A stretch of DNA of 64,000 nt from Rhizobium subbaraonis (GCF_900220975.1 NZ_OBQD01000010.1:124001-188000); one strand, 5' to 3'; positions 10,395 through 22,247 are shown, counted from the first letter of the stretch. Notes: a model not told the origin generated them from the letters alone. Numbers and translations: made by a program.

Positions 10395-10633
10395 TTCGAT
10401 CCTCAAGCGTCTCGCCCGAACGCGTCGGGTCCGAATGCTCTTTAGAGGATGACGGGCCGTTTGAAAACGAAGGCTTTTCGATTGACGCCTTTGGCGGTGG
10501 CCACAGCGACGGACGGCCCGCCCGCCGAGGATGGACAGGTCACGGCGCTGTCTTCAGGTGCGCATTCATCCCCTGTTCAAGATGACAACGATATGACAGA
10601 TAAGCGAAAATTTTGTGAAGTTTGGAGTAGCGT

Positions 10634-12562
10634 GTGAGATCTTCGACCTCTGCCGTAGCGGCCACAGCCGTCAAGGAAAACGTTTCCGTCGGCGTCGGCA
10701 CGTCCACCCGCCTCGACGGGCTTTCGAAGACGTACGCATCACTTGCGCTGACGCTGCTATTTGCCGTCGTCAGCGTGGCGGTGGTTGAACTCATCACCCG
10801 CAAGTCGTTCGGCGACACGTTCACATTCCTCACGTCCGCCGCCCAGCCCGGCTGGACCACGTTCGGCCTCTTCTTCATCGCCTTTCTCGGCCTCGACGCC
10901 CTGATCGGCAGGCAGCACAAGGCCGTCCTGGTGCTGGCGCCGGCGGCCGTCCTGCTGGCCCTCATCTCCGAGCAGAAACAGATCTTCCTTACCGACCCGC
11001 TTTATCCGACCGACCTGCTCTTCGGCCGCCAGATCATGGAGCTGATGCCTGCGCTTGTGCGTGATCGCCCGATGACCGCGGTCGCCATCGTCGTCGGGTC
11101 GATCGCGGTCCTTGCAGCCCTCGTCTCGCTCTGGGTCTTCGCCTGGCGCCGTTTCCGCCCGCTGAGCCGCAAGGAACGGCTCGCCCGGCTTGCTGTCGCC
11201 CTGCCCCTCATCGTCGGCTTCGCCTCGATCATGGACTACAACCAGTATTTCTGGGTCCGTGACCGCCTGAAAGTCTCGCCAATCATGTGGGACCAGGCCG
11301 AGAACTACCGACACAACGGGTTCATGCTGGCTTTCGCGATCAACCTGCCGATGGCAAACGTCAAGGCGCCGGGCGGTTACTCTGCCGATGCCATCGACCA
11401 GATAAGCCAGGATCCGTTGCCGGCCGGCACGAGCCACCGCAGCAAGCCGGACGTGATCGTGATCATGAGCGAATCCCTGTGGGATCCGACGAAGCTCACC
11501 AGTCTCAAGGTGAGCCCCGATCCGATGCCGACGATCCGCAGGAATGCCGCGGGCGCGGTGTTCTCGCCGGAATTCGGCGGCCTGACCGCCAACGTCGAGT
11601 TCGAGGCGCTGACGGGTTTCTCGAATGCGTTTCTGCCCACCGGCAGCATCCCTTACCAGCAGTATGTGCGCGATCCGGTTCCCTCGCTCGCCACCTTCTT
11701 CCGCGGCGAAGGTTACACAGCGCGCGCCATCCATCCCTTCGCCGGCTGGTTCTGGAACCGGACATCCGTCTACAACTCCTTCGGCTTTCAGACTTTCAAG
11801 ACCGAGGAGACGATGCCGCCGATGACCAAGCGCGGCATCTTCGCCTCCGACGAATCCCTGACCAAGGAGATCATGCGCCAGGCAGACGCGCAGGAAGACC
11901 CGTTCTTCTTCTTCGCCGTGACGCTGCAGGGTCACGGTCCCTATGAGGCGAGCCGCTACGCGAAGAATACGATCAAGATCGAGGGCGATCTTCCCTATGC
12001 GGACCGCCAGATGCTTGCAACCTATGCGCAGGGCGTCAAGGAGGCGGACGATAGCCTCAGGACGCTGATGAACTGGGCAAGGGAACGCGATCGCGAAACC
12101 ATCATCGTGATGTTCGGTGATCACCTGCCGCCGCTCAATACCGTCTACACCTCGTCCGGCTACATGAACGATATCACAGCGGCACGCCGCGCCTCCGTGG
12201 AGCAGATGAAGCGCGAGCACGAGACCCCGCTGCTGGTCTGGTCCAACAAGACCGGCGCCCGCAAAGATATCGGCTCGATCAGCCCGGCGCTGCTGCCCTA
12301 CCATATCCTCAAGGAGGCGGGCTACGAGCACCCCTACTACACCGGCTTCCTCGGCCGCGTACAGGAGCGCTACGACGTCATCGACCGCTACCAGCTGATC
12401 CGCCACGACGGAAAGTCAGTCACCGACTGGTCGCGCAACAAGAAGATTGATCCGTTGATCCGTGATTACCGCTACCTGCAGCACGACATCATGTTCGGCA
12501 AGCGCCGCGGCCTGGAACGCTTCTTCCCCGCCCACGCGGATGTGGTCAGCGCCGGCTCGTAA
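10634..12562 (+). CDS. LtaS-like sulfatase-fold phosphoglycerol transferase
   Basis: This 642-residue inner-membrane enzyme belongs to the LTA synthase / alkaline phosphatase superfamily. The N-terminal ~210 residues carry about five membrane helices. The catalytic domain shows the metal and nucleophile sites of the family: VIMSESLWDPT, GGLTANVEFEALTGF (probable Thr nucleophile), TLQGHGPY and VMFGDHLPPL. The GTG start at 10634 follows GGAG by 7 bases. In Gram-negative rhizobia, enzymes of this type add phosphoglycerol to periplasmic glucans or other envelope glycans. That role is inferred from the family; the acceptor here is unknown. Confidence 0.85.
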   Translation: MRSSTSAVAATAVKENVSVGVGTSTRLDGLSKTYASLALTLLFAVVSVAVVELITRKSFGDTFTFLTSAAQPGWTTFGLFFIAFLGLDALIGRQHKAVLVLAPAAVLLALISEQKQIFLTDPLYPTDLLFGRQIMELMPALVRDRPMTAVAIVVGSIAVLAALVSLWVFAWRRFRPLSRKERLARLAVALPLIVGFASIMDYNQYFWVRDRLKVSPIMWDQAENYRHNGFMLAFAINLPMANVKAPGGYSADAIDQISQDPLPAGTSHRSKPDVIVIMSESLWDPTKLTSLKVSPDPMPTIRRNAAGAVFSPEFGGLTANVEFEALTGFSNAFLPTGSIPYQQYVRDPVPSLATFFRGEGYTARAIHPFAGWFWNRTSVYNSFGFQTFKTEETMPPMTKRGIFASDESLTKEIMRQADAQEDPFFFFAVTLQGHGPYEASRYAKNTIKIEGDLPYADRQMLATYAQGVKEADDSLRTLMNWARERDRETIIVMFGDHLPPLNTVYTSSGYMNDITAARRASVEQMKREHETPLLVWSNKTGARKDIGSISPALLPYHILKEAGYEHPYYTGFLGRVQERYDVIDRYQLIRHDGKSVTDWSRNKKIDPLIRDYRYLQHDIMFGKRRGLERFFPAHADVVSAGS

Positions 12563-12605
12563 GGGACCCGCACCACGCAGATTGCAGCAGAGACTGAGAT
12601 CGAAG

Positions 12606-12634
12606 GGCCCGTGCGATAAGAGCGCGGGCCTTGT
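12606..12634 (+). terminator. Hairpin after the LtaS-like gene
   Basis: GGCCCGTGC (12606-12614) pairs with GCGCGGGCC (12622-12630), a 9-bp stem with one G-T wobble and a 7-base loop, followed by TTGT. It lies 44 bases after the LtaS-like stop codon, so it is a likely but weak intrinsic terminator. Confidence 0.55.
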
Positions 12635-12791
12635 CCGTTGGGCACGGTGGAAAGTCCGCTTCCGACATTCAGGCAAGGTCTGCCTGTAACCTGCGCTTGA
12701 AGTTATCGTCGAACCAGAGATCTGAAGCGGCCGTACGGCAGGCACCGGCAAGAGGCTCGCCGCTGATTCTGCAGGCACCGGCTGCAAACGC

Positions 12792-12816
12792 AAAAAGGGC
12801 GGCAAAAGTGCCGCCC
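12792..12816 (-). terminator. Intrinsic terminator of the RcnB-like gene
   Basis: On the minus strand an 8-bp perfect GC stem (GGGCGGCA / TGCCGCCC) with a 4-base loop is followed by five T residues (12796-12792). It begins 24 bases after the stop codon of the RcnB-like gene at 12840. Confidence 0.85.
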
Positions 12817-12839
12817 TCTTGGTCACATACAGGAGTTGG

Positions 12840-13199
12840 TCAGTTCGCGGCTGCCATCCCGAGGATCAGGCCCGTTGCGGCACTGATGAGCAGGAACTGG
12901 TTGTCCACCCGCACCCACTGTTCGCCGCGGCGCGGCTGATGCAGGTGATGACGCCTGTAGTCGCGAGCATTGATGATCTGCCGCCGCTCGGACCGCGTCA
13001 GCTTGTTGCCCTTGGTCCACCGGTGCTTCCTGGTCACTTCGCGGGTCCTGGTCTTCGTCGTGGTGGTGGTCGTGACAACCTTCCGTTCCACCTGATGCCC
13101 GCGTGCCGGCCCGCGATGATCCTGTGCCTGGGCCTGCGCCGCAGCCAGCGGTGTGACCAGAACCGAGGTGGCGATGAGAAGCGTGAGGAGCTTTTTCAT
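12840..13199 (-). CDS. RcnB-family periplasmic protein
   Basis: A 119-residue protein with a signal peptide (LLTLLIATSVLVTPLAAAQA). Its basic central part contains a run of threonines. The C-terminal RcnB-like region has RHHLHQPRRGEQWVRVDNQF followed by a hydrophobic end (LLISAATGLILGM), the usual features of PF11776. In E. coli RcnB affects nickel/cobalt homeostasis; that role is not proven for alphaproteobacterial members, which are often annotated only as RcnB-family. AGGAAA precedes the ATG. The ~110 bases upstream are very AT-rich (13260-13312) and probably hold the promoter. Confidence 0.85.
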   Translation of the reverse strand: MKKLLTLLIATSVLVTPLAAAQAQAQDHRGPARGHQVERKVVTTTTTTKTRTREVTRKHRWTKGNKLTRSERRQIINARDYRRHHLHQPRRGEQWVRVDNQFLLISAATGLILGMAAAN

Positions 13200-13324
13200 G
13201 GGTGTTTCCTTTCGTCTTGACGGCCCGAAACTAAGGCGCGGCCGATGAACGGAAACTGAAACTTAAATTAAAGTTTCGTAATGATATCAGTATTTTATAT
13301 ATAAATAATAATGCAAATTACAAG

Positions 13325-13361
13325 GAAGGAAGCGCCGCCCGGCGAAACGACTGGACGGCGC
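13325..13361 (-). terminator. Terminator of the sugar-utilisation operon
   Basis: On the minus strand GCGCCGTCC (13361-13353) pairs with GGGCGGCGC (13340-13332) with one wobble and a 12-base loop, followed by the T-rich TTCCTTCCTTG. It begins 9 bases after the aldo-keto reductase stop codon, the last gene of the run that starts at 23596. Confidence 0.65.
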
Positions 13362-13370
13362 CTCATTTCA

Positions 13371-14402
<1,032 letters not shown>

Positions 14403-14551
14403 GGCTGTCCTCCATTTCATGTATCGGGCGGGAATGGATACTCCCGCCCGCCCCGATCCTGCAAGTGGGCTGGCAAGTGGCAGGGCAAGTGGTCCGGCGC
14501 ACCCACGCCTCCTTGCCGGGAGAAGGGTCGCAATCGCTGTGGATCACTTTT

Positions 14552-15736
14552 TCAGGCGGCATCCTCCGTGCCAGACACTGCGACATCCTCCCGCAGCAAC
14601 GCCCGGGCCTCCTCAATCCCGAACGCCTCCGGCTGGGTGCAGGTGGTGACGATGTCGATCGCCCGTCCCTCTTCCGCCGAGCGCAGGATCGCCGTCAGAA
14701 CGTCGATCGTGTGCAGCGAGCGGTCGAGCGAGCAGCGGTAGTCACGGCCCGTCGCCACCGCCTCCATCATGTCGGCAAGGCCGACGCCGCGGTAGTTGGC
14801 CTGCGTACCCCAGTCGAAGGCATAGTTCTTCGCCGTCAGCGGATGGTCCCACACCTCCACCGGCTTCGGTTCCCGATCCATGCCGGCCACCTCCACCTCA
14901 CCGCCGAAGAAATTCGGATCCGGCACGAAGATTGCTCCGTCGGTGCCGTAGAGTTCCATGTTCTGGTGGCGATGGGCCCAGACGTCCCAGCTCGCCATCA
15001 GCGAGACCTGCGCGCCGCTTGCGAATTCGAGCACAGCATGGATGTTGGTCGCAACGATGACCGGAACACTCTCGCCCGTGCGAGGGCCTATGCCGATCGT
15101 CCGCTCCGTGCGCGCCCTGTTGGCCAGCGCCACGACGCGCTTCACCGGCCCGACGAGGTTGACGAGGTTGTTGACGTAGTACGGCCCCATGTCGAGGATC
15201 GGCCCGCCGCCGGGGGCGAAGAAGAAGTCCGGGTTGGGATGCCAGCTCTCCATGCCCGGTCCGAGCACGTGGGCGGTCCCCGACATGACCTTGCCGATCC
15301 GGCCGCTGTCGATCAGGTGCCGGGCAAACTGGTGCGACCCGCCGAGATATGTGTCGGGTGCGGATCCGACCTTCAGCCCCTTCGCATCGGCGGTCCGGCG
15401 CAGTTCTTCGCCCTGCTCCAGCGTCAGCACGAACGGCTTTTCCGAATAGACGTGCTTGCCCGCCTCCAGCGCCTGCTTCGACACGGGATAATGCGCCTCG
15501 GGAATCGTCAGGTTGACGACGACGTCGACCGCCGGATTGGCAAGCAGCGCCTCGATCTCCTGCGCCGGGACGCCGAACTCGTCGGATCGGGCCTTCGATG
15601 CCGCCGGATTGATGTCGGCGCAGGCGACTATCTTGAGGTTGCGGAAGAGCGGGATCAGCTTGAAGTAGGCGCCGGAAATGTTGCCGCAGCCGATGATGCC
15701 GACGCCGAATTCCCCCGTCCCTTTTTCCTTGTTCAT
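14552..15736 (-). CDS. Gfo/Idh/MocA family NAD(P)-dependent oxidoreductase
   Basis: A 394-residue protein with an N-terminal Rossmann fold (GVGIIGCGNISGAYF) and the family motif SEKPF, whose Lys is usually catalytic. A large C-terminal beta-sheet domain follows. Members oxidise or reduce sugar hydroxyls, often at C3 or C2. AGGA lies 8 bases before the ATG at 15736, preferred to the ATG three codons upstream, which has no space for a ribosome site. It lies 11 bases after the TIM-barrel isomerase/epimerase gene, so the two are probably translated from one mRNA. This pair recurs in sugar operons where the dehydrogenase product feeds an isomerase or lyase. Confidence 0.88.
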   Translation of the reverse strand: MNKEKGTGEFGVGIIGCGNISGAYFKLIPLFRNLKIVACADINPAASKARSDEFGVPAQEIEALLANPAVDVVVNLTIPEAHYPVSKQALEAGKHVYSEKPFVLTLEQGEELRRTADAKGLKVGSAPDTYLGGSHQFARHLIDSGRIGKVMSGTAHVLGPGMESWHPNPDFFFAPGGGPILDMGPYYVNNLVNLVGPVKRVVALANRARTERTIGIGPRTGESVPVIVATNIHAVLEFASGAQVSLMASWDVWAHRHQNMELYGTDGAIFVPDPNFFGGEVEVAGMDREPKPVEVWDHPLTAKNYAFDWGTQANYRGVGLADMMEAVATGRDYRCSLDRSLHTIDVLTAILRSAEEGRAIDIVTTCTQPEAFGIEEARALLREDVAVSGTEDAA

Positions 15737-15747
15737 GGTAGCCATCC

Positions 15748-16509
15748 TCAGAATGCCTTGATCGTTGCGATGGACCGGTCGGCAAGCCGCTTCAGGTCCT
15801 TCGGGTTGTCGTGCTCGACGATGAAGTATTTCGCCTTCGTGGCCGAAAGCGCCTTCATCAGTTCGCGCCAGGGCAGCGTGCCGTAGCCGACGTCCGCCCA
15901 GCCATCCTCGTCGGCGTTCTCGCCGGCGGGTGCTATGTCCTTGACGTGCACCGAGGTGATGCGGTCGGCATATTTTTCAATCCAGGCCAGCGGATCCGCT
16001 CCGCCGCGGACGATCCAGGCGATGTCCGCTTCCCAGGAGAGGTCGGGCCCGCCCGCGAAGATCTCGTCCTGCGGGAAGCTGCCGTCCGGCAGGGCGATGA
16101 ACTCGAAGTCGTGGTTGTGCCAGCCGAAATCCAGCCCGGCCTTGCGATAGGGCACAGATGCCTTCTGCAGCCGCTCGCCGAAGGCGCGCCAGCCGCTCGC
16201 ATCGGTCGGACGATCTTCCGGCATCAGATACGGGCAATAGATCGCCTGGATACCCAGCGTGCGGACGATCTCCAGCACGCGTTCCGGCTCCTCCTCCAGC
16301 ATGTCGATGCCGAAATGGGCCGTCGGCATGGAGAGCCCGTTCCCGTCGAGATCGGCTTTGATCGCGGCGATTGCGGTACTATCGAGCGTGGCATAGAGCG
16401 CGCTGTAACCTTCGACCTGGCTGTAGCCCGCCTGCGAGACGACGCGGAACACCTCTGAAAAGGGCTGGAAGTTGCGGGCACTGTAAAGCTGGAAGCTTAT
16501 TTTCTGCAC
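15748..16509 (-). CDS. Sugar phosphate isomerase/epimerase-like TIM-barrel protein
   Basis: A 253-residue AP-endonuclease-2 / xylose-isomerase-like TIM barrel. Metal-binding type residues are visible in LDFGWHNHDFEF, LSWEADIAWI, ITSVHVKDIAP and YFIVEHDNP. The GTG start at 16509 has AGGAG with ideal spacing. It sits between the GH2 gene and the Gfo/Idh/MocA gene in the sugar operon. Proteins of this family include isomerases, epimerases and, in recent work, lyases acting on 3-keto glycosides, so its exact chemistry is open. Confidence 0.82.
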   Translation of the reverse strand: MQKISFQLYSARNFQPFSEVFRVVSQAGYSQVEGYSALYATLDSTAIAAIKADLDGNGLSMPTAHFGIDMLEEEPERVLEIVRTLGIQAIYCPYLMPEDRPTDASGWRAFGERLQKASVPYRKAGLDFGWHNHDFEFIALPDGSFPQDEIFAGGPDLSWEADIAWIVRGGADPLAWIEKYADRITSVHVKDIAPAGENADEDGWADVGYGTLPWRELMKALSATKAKYFIVEHDNPKDLKRLADRSIATIKAF

Positions 16510-16551
16510 GGGGCTTTCTCCTTGAAAGTTCTAAAGTGGCAGGTGACGAAG

Positions 16552-19032
16552 CTAGCCGCCGGACGACAGCGGCCCGGCGTGGCAGGAATGCAGGTCGAAG
16601 GCATGGAAGGAAGGAGCCGCCCCGTCGGCAATCGGTTCGGATGGCGTGAAGACGAGCGCCTTACGCTCGCCGGCGGTCAGGTCGAACACATTGTCGGACC
16701 AGCGGCCCGCGATACTGGCCTCCACCATCGCGTAAAGCGCCAGCCCGTGGGCAGCCGCTAACACATCGAAACTGCCATCGCTGCGCGGCGTTGCCTTCAC
16801 GTTAAGCCCCGATGGCGCAAGGTCGAGGGTCTTGTAGGCCGCCGGTGCATGGTGGCCCTCGCCACGCATGCCGTTCGAGGCCTCGAAGCTCCAGAAGAGC
16901 AGCGTCCCATCCGGCAGGTCGACCGCATCGATCGACACCAGCGTTTCGGGCCGGTCCGTCCCGCAGGCGCCGGCAACCTTTCGCAGAATCCGGCGCTCCC
17001 CGGAAAGGCTGACGACATACGTCACGAGCGCAACCTCGACCGCCTCGGGCGTGTCGTTCACCACAGAGAGATCGATCCGCAGCCCGTCCTTGGAAGGAAT
17101 GGCGGCGACCGCGACCGGCTGGAAGAACCGGCGCACCATGTAGTGCATCGCCTTCCAGCCACCGCCATGGTCGAGGCTCGACCAGGAGGCGACCGGCCAG
17201 GTGTCGTTCAGCTGCCAGTAAAGCGTGCCCATGCAATGCGGCTTGAGCGAGCGCCAGTATTCCACCGCGGTGCGGATCGCCAGCCCCTGCTGCACCTGAC
17301 TGAGATAGACGAAGCCCGGAAAATCCTTAGGAAAGCGGAACGATCGGAACATCGTTGCAGCGATCCGCTCGTTGCCGCCGGCGTTTTTCTGGTGCCACTC
17401 CATCACCGGCGAGGCGATGTTCATGTCCCTTTCGCAGGCGAAGCGTCGGATCACCGGCATGGACGTGTAGGACTGGAAGCCGAACTCCGAGCAGAAGCGC
17501 GGACGGACGGTGCGGTAGTCCTCGAACGGCTTGTTCTCGTGCCAGACCGACCAGTAGTGCATGTCGCCGGAACCGTCCGCATGCCAGGCGTCGCCGAAGT
17601 CGAGATAGCCCGAAGCCGGGCTCGATGGCCACCAGATCGCCCCCGGCGCCGCCTTCTTCATCGCAAGTTCGATCGTCCTGTTCAGCCGGTCATAGGAGAC
17701 GAGATAGCGGTCGCGGTCGCGGCGCGAGACGTCGAACCAGGTCAGCGCGCCGACGAGCTCGTTGTCGCCGCACCACAGCACGATCGAGGGGTGCGAGGAC
17801 AGCCGCCGCACCTGGTAGTCCACCTCAGCCGTGACGTTGTCGAGGAACTCCAGTGTCGAGGGATAGAGGTTGCAGGCGAACATGAAGTCCTGCCAGACCA
17901 TCAGCCCCATCTCGTCGCAGAGATCGTAGAACCAGTCCGGCTCGTAGAACCCGCCGCCCCAGACGCGGATCATGTTCATGTTGGCGTCGACTGCCGATTG
18001 CAGCAGGTCGCGCACGCCCTCCTTCGTCACGCGCGAGAACAGCGCGTCGGCGGGGATCCAGTTGGCGCCGCGGCAGAAGATCTCGCGCCCGTTGATCCGC
18101 AGCGCGAAGCGGCTTCCCGCCTCGTCGCGATCGGTCAGAAGCTCGACCCGCCGGAAGCCAACGCTGCGCGTCACGCTCTCCGTCGGAGTCTCCACTGTAA
18201 CCTGTGATACCGCCTGCTGGCCGTGGCCGGCCGGCCACCAAAAGTCCGGCTCGTCCACGTGGAAGAGATGCGTCAGCACCGTCTCGCCGGCATTCACGCC
18301 GATGTCGAGCCGCACGCGCTCGCCGTCGAGCGAGAAATGCACCGGCAGGATGCCCGGCTCCTCGGCGTGGAAGGTCGCGGTCACGTAGAGATCGACCGAA
18401 CCGTCGGCGTGGTGGAACTGCCGCGTGGTGACATGCTCGATCCGGGCGATCTCGAGCTTGCGCAGCACGATCGGCGCATAGATGCCGAGCGGCGCGATGG
18501 CGAGATTCCAGTCCCAGCCGAAATGGCATTGCGGCTTGCGCAGCATGTTGCCATTGGCGATCGGCGAGTTGCCCTCGTGCCAGGGCACGAAGAAGGGCTG
18601 CTCCGCCTGCCGGGCCGCACCCGCCGCAATCGCAGAATGGATGACCACGCGGATGGTGTTCTCGCCGGACTTGAGCGCCTCGGTAACGTCCGGCCGGTAG
18701 CGCCGGAAGCAGTTGTCGGTGTCCTGCACCAGCACCCCGTTGACATAGACCGACGCCACCGTGTCGATGCTACCGATGTCGAGATACCAGGCCGCCTCCA
18801 GCATCTCCGGCTGAACGAGGAACGTCCGCTCCATCGCCCAGTCGGCCTCCGCGACCCAACGCACGTCGAGCTCGTTGCGGCCGACATAGGGGTCGGCGAT
18901 GATTCCCGCCGCCATCAGCGCCGAATGAACGTCGCCGGGCACCCTCATGGAGGCTGCATGCGGGCCCTCCAGCATCGAGAGCTGCCAGGTGCCGCTGAGG
19001 TCAATGGCCGTGATGTCCTGTCGTGTCGTCAT
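16552..19032 (-). CDS. Glycoside hydrolase family 2 beta-mannosidase-type enzyme
   Basis: An 826-residue GH2 enzyme. It shows the sugar-binding N-domain (LSGTWQLSMLEGPHAASMRV, VPGDVHSALMAAG), the jelly-roll motif WYLDIGSIDTVASVYVNG, and a TIM barrel with the acid/base Glu in VLWCGDNEL and the nucleophile Glu in FCSEFGFQS. The order and the VPGDVHSAL motif fit the beta-mannosidase group rather than beta-galactosidase. There is no signal peptide, so it acts on imported oligosaccharides in the cytoplasm. The ATG at 19032 is preferred; in-frame starts at 19065 and 19143 would add residues that look non-conserved. It is downstream of the ABC importer genes, past a 250-base gap with a palindromic repeat. 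Confidence 0.88.
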   Translation of the reverse strand: MTTRQDITAIDLSGTWQLSMLEGPHAASMRVPGDVHSALMAAGIIADPYVGRNELDVRWVAEADWAMERTFLVQPEMLEAAWYLDIGSIDTVASVYVNGVLVQDTDNCFRRYRPDVTEALKSGENTIRVVIHSAIAAGAARQAEQPFFVPWHEGNSPIANGNMLRKPQCHFGWDWNLAIAPLGIYAPIVLRKLEIARIEHVTTRQFHHADGSVDLYVTATFHAEEPGILPVHFSLDGERVRLDIGVNAGETVLTHLFHVDEPDFWWPAGHGQQAVSQVTVETPTESVTRSVGFRRVELLTDRDEAGSRFALRINGREIFCRGANWIPADALFSRVTKEGVRDLLQSAVDANMNMIRVWGGGFYEPDWFYDLCDEMGLMVWQDFMFACNLYPSTLEFLDNVTAEVDYQVRRLSSHPSIVLWCGDNELVGALTWFDVSRRDRDRYLVSYDRLNRTIELAMKKAAPGAIWWPSSPASGYLDFGDAWHADGSGDMHYWSVWHENKPFEDYRTVRPRFCSEFGFQSYTSMPVIRRFACERDMNIASPVMEWHQKNAGGNERIAATMFRSFRFPKDFPGFVYLSQVQQGLAIRTAVEYWRSLKPHCMGTLYWQLNDTWPVASWSSLDHGGGWKAMHYMVRRFFQPVAVAAIPSKDGLRIDLSVVNDTPEAVEVALVTYVVSLSGERRILRKVAGACGTDRPETLVSIDAVDLPDGTLLFWSFEASNGMRGEGHHAPAAYKTLDLAPSGLNVKATPRSDGSFDVLAAAHGLALYAMVEASIAGRWSDNVFDLTAGERKALVFTPSEPIADGAAPSFHAFDLHSCHAGPLSSGG

Positions 19033-19185
19033 CGCTTCAGTCTCGAAAATCCTGCTTTCATCCATGATGGGGAGCGGAAGCTGCGTCCCCTTGGCGGCCG
19101 CCGCAGCCCACTCCAGCGCTCCCCCCGAGGGGAAAGGAAACATGCCCTAAACAGCGCCAACGTCTGCCGAGGCTGCCACACCCTC

Positions 19186-19245
19186 CCTTCTCCCCGCCTG
19201 CGGGGAGAAGGTGCCGGCAGGCGGATGAGGGGCTGGCACCCACAT
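19186..19245. repeat. Palindromic intergenic repeat (RIME-like)
   Basis: CCTTCTCCCCGC (19186-19197) and GCGGGGAGAAGG (19200-19211) form a perfect 12-bp palindrome, followed by GTGCCGGCAGGCGGATGAGG. This combination (a CTCCCCG palindrome next to GGATGAGGGGC) is the look of short interspersed repeats in rhizobial genomes. The same pattern recurs in reverse orientation inside cobN at 56336-56448. It lies between the ABC ATPase and GH2 genes, where it may also modulate read-through. Confidence 0.75.
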
Positions 19246-19284
19246 GCACCGCCCGGTTCGCCCCGCCCCGCCCCGCGAGCGCCC

Positions 19285-20376
<1,092 letters not shown>

Positions 20377-20380
20377 GCGC

Positions 20381-21349
20381 TTAGCCTTTCACGGCGCCGG
20401 CGGCGATGCCGCGGACGAACAGCCGGCCGGAGACGAAGTAGACGAGGAGCGGAACAGCGCCCGTCAGGATCGTCGCGGCCATGTTGACGTTGTATTCCTT
20501 CACACCCTGGACGGAGTTGACGATGTTGTTGAGCTGCACCGTCATCGGGTAGTATTCGGGCCGTGTGAACACGACGCCCATCAGGAAGTCGTTCCAGATG
20601 CCTGTCACCTGCAGGATCATCGCCACGACGAAGATCGGCAGCGACATCGGCACCATGATCTTGAAGTAGATGCCCCAGAAGCCGGCGCCGTCGACGCGCG
20701 CGGCCTTGAACAGCTCCTCCGGCAACCCGGCGAAATAGTTGCGGAAGAGCAGCGTCAGGATCGGCATCCCGAAGATCGTGTGGACGATGATCAGCCCGTA
20801 GAGCGAGCCGTAGAGGCCAATCTCGCGCAGGATGATGACGATCGGATAGATCATCACCTGGTATGGGATGAAGGCGCCGACCACGAGGATGGTGAAGAAG
20901 GCGTCCGCCCCCTTGAACCGCCAGTTCGACAGCGCATAGCCGTTGACCGAGGCGATCGCGATCGAGACGACCGTCGAGGGCACGGTGATCAGCACCGAGT
21001 TCCAGAACCCGCGCGACAGCCCGTCGCAGTTCAGCCCCGTGCAGGCGCTCGACCACGCCTTCACCCAGGGCTCAAAGGTGACCTCCAGCGGCGGGGCGAA
21101 GATGTTGCCGAGCCGGATCTCCGGCATGCCCTTCAGCGAGGTCACGATCATCACGTAGAGCGGCAGGAGATAGTAGGCGGCGGCGACGAACAGCGTGCCG
21201 TAGACGATCACAGTGCGGGTCGAAAGCATGCGGCGCGGCTTGGCGCCCCTCGGCCCATCGGCCAGCCCGGTCATGGGTCCGGCCGTCGTTATCGACGCGG
21301 GCGCAGTCGCGGCAAGGTTGGTTTTCTTCAAGTGGCCTCGATCAGACAC
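20381..21349 (-). CDS. Sugar ABC transporter permease (second subunit, MalG type)
   Basis: A 322-residue CUT1 permease with six predicted membrane helices after a ~45-residue cytoplasmic N-terminus. The EAA loop that contacts the ATPase is visible as LPEELFKAARVDGAGFWGIY near residue 215. The GTG at 21349 overlaps the end of the first permease gene by 8 bases and has GGGAGGG 8 bases upstream. It forms the membrane channel together with the product of 21342-22247. Confidence 0.93.
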   Translation of the reverse strand: MSDRGHLKKTNLAATAPASITTAGPMTGLADGPRGAKPRRMLSTRTVIVYGTLFVAAAYYLLPLYVMIVTSLKGMPEIRLGNIFAPPLEVTFEPWVKAWSSACTGLNCDGLSRGFWNSVLITVPSTVVSIAIASVNGYALSNWRFKGADAFFTILVVGAFIPYQVMIYPIVIILREIGLYGSLYGLIIVHTIFGMPILTLLFRNYFAGLPEELFKAARVDGAGFWGIYFKIMVPMSLPIFVVAMILQVTGIWNDFLMGVVFTRPEYYPMTVQLNNIVNSVQGVKEYNVNMAATILTGAVPLLVYFVSGRLFVRGIAAGAVKG

Positions 21350-22247
21350 GCTTGCGCCCTCCCCCGAATTCCAGATAGGCCCAGGGCACGATGATGATCG
21401 CGACGGTGATCAGCATCATGGTGGAGGCGGCAAAGCCCTGGCCGAGGTTCTGCGCCTGGAACATGTAGTCGTAGACGTATTTCGCCGGCACCTCCGAGGC
21501 GATGCCCGGCCCGCCGCTGGTCTGGGCGACGACGAGGTCGTAGACGCGCACGATGCCGCTGGCGATGATGACGAGCGTGGTGACGAATACCGGCCGCATC
21601 ATCGGGATGACGACGAACAGGTAGGTCTTCCACATCGGGATCCCGTCCACCCGCGAAGCCTTCCAGATGTCCTCGTCGATGCCGCGCAGACCGGCCAGCA
21701 TCAGGCACATGACGAGCCCGGTGCCCTGCCAGAGCGCGGCGATCAGGATTCCGTAGATGACGATGCTGGAATTGTAGAGCGGATCGAAATCGAAGCCCGC
21801 CCAGCCCATGGCGCGCACCGCCGACTGGATGCCGTGCTCGGGATTGAGCAGCCACTGCCAGACGAGCCCGGTGACGATGAAGGACAGCGCGAAGGGATAG
21901 AGGAAGATCGTCCGGAAGGTGTTCTCGAAGCGGATCTTCTGATCCATCAGTGCCGCGAGGACGAAGCCGATCACCAGGCTGAAGACCAGCGAGAAGATGC
22001 CGTAGATCGCGAGATTCTCGATCGAGACCAGCCAGCGCGGCGTCGACCAGAGGCGCTCGTACTGATCGAGGCCGACGAATTTCAGCCGCGGCAGCAACTT
22101 CGAACTGGTGAACGAATAGACGACCGTCCACACCGTGCCGCCGAGAAAGATCACCACGGCGGTGAGCATCATCGGAACAGATGCGATCTTGGCGCTCAGG
22201 TTGCGCGTGAGACGGCTAGGCCGTCCGGCGCGCGCATTGCTCGACAT
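21342..22247 (-). CDS. Sugar ABC transporter permease (first subunit, MalF type)
   Basis: A 301-residue CUT1 permease with six predicted helices. The EAA-loop equivalent is GIDEDIWKASRVDGIPMWKTY near residue 195. The ATG at 22247 has GGAGGAGAACCC directly before it and is the clear start; the open frame continues upstream without coding character. It lies about 110 bases after the binding-protein gene and overlaps the next permease by 8 bases. Confidence 0.94.
   Translation of the reverse strand: MSSNARAGRPSRLTRNLSAKIASVPMMLTAVVIFLGGTVWTVVYSFTSSKLLPRLKFVGLDQYERLWSTPRWLVSIENLAIYGIFSLVFSLVIGFVLAALMDQKIRFENTFRTIFLYPFALSFIVTGLVWQWLLNPEHGIQSAVRAMGWAGFDFDPLYNSSIVIYGILIAALWQGTGLVMCLMLAGLRGIDEDIWKASRVDGIPMWKTYLFVVIPMMRPVFVTTLVIIASGIVRVYDLVVAQTSGGPGIASEVPAKYVYDYMFQAQNLGQGFAASTMMLITVAIIIVPWAYLEFGGGRKRV

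Noticed and set aside
8025-10445. 806-codon plus-strand open frame opposite nadE and the TolB-like gene
   Set aside because: Both minus-strand products are recognised families. The antisense translation is compositionally odd and spans two genes.
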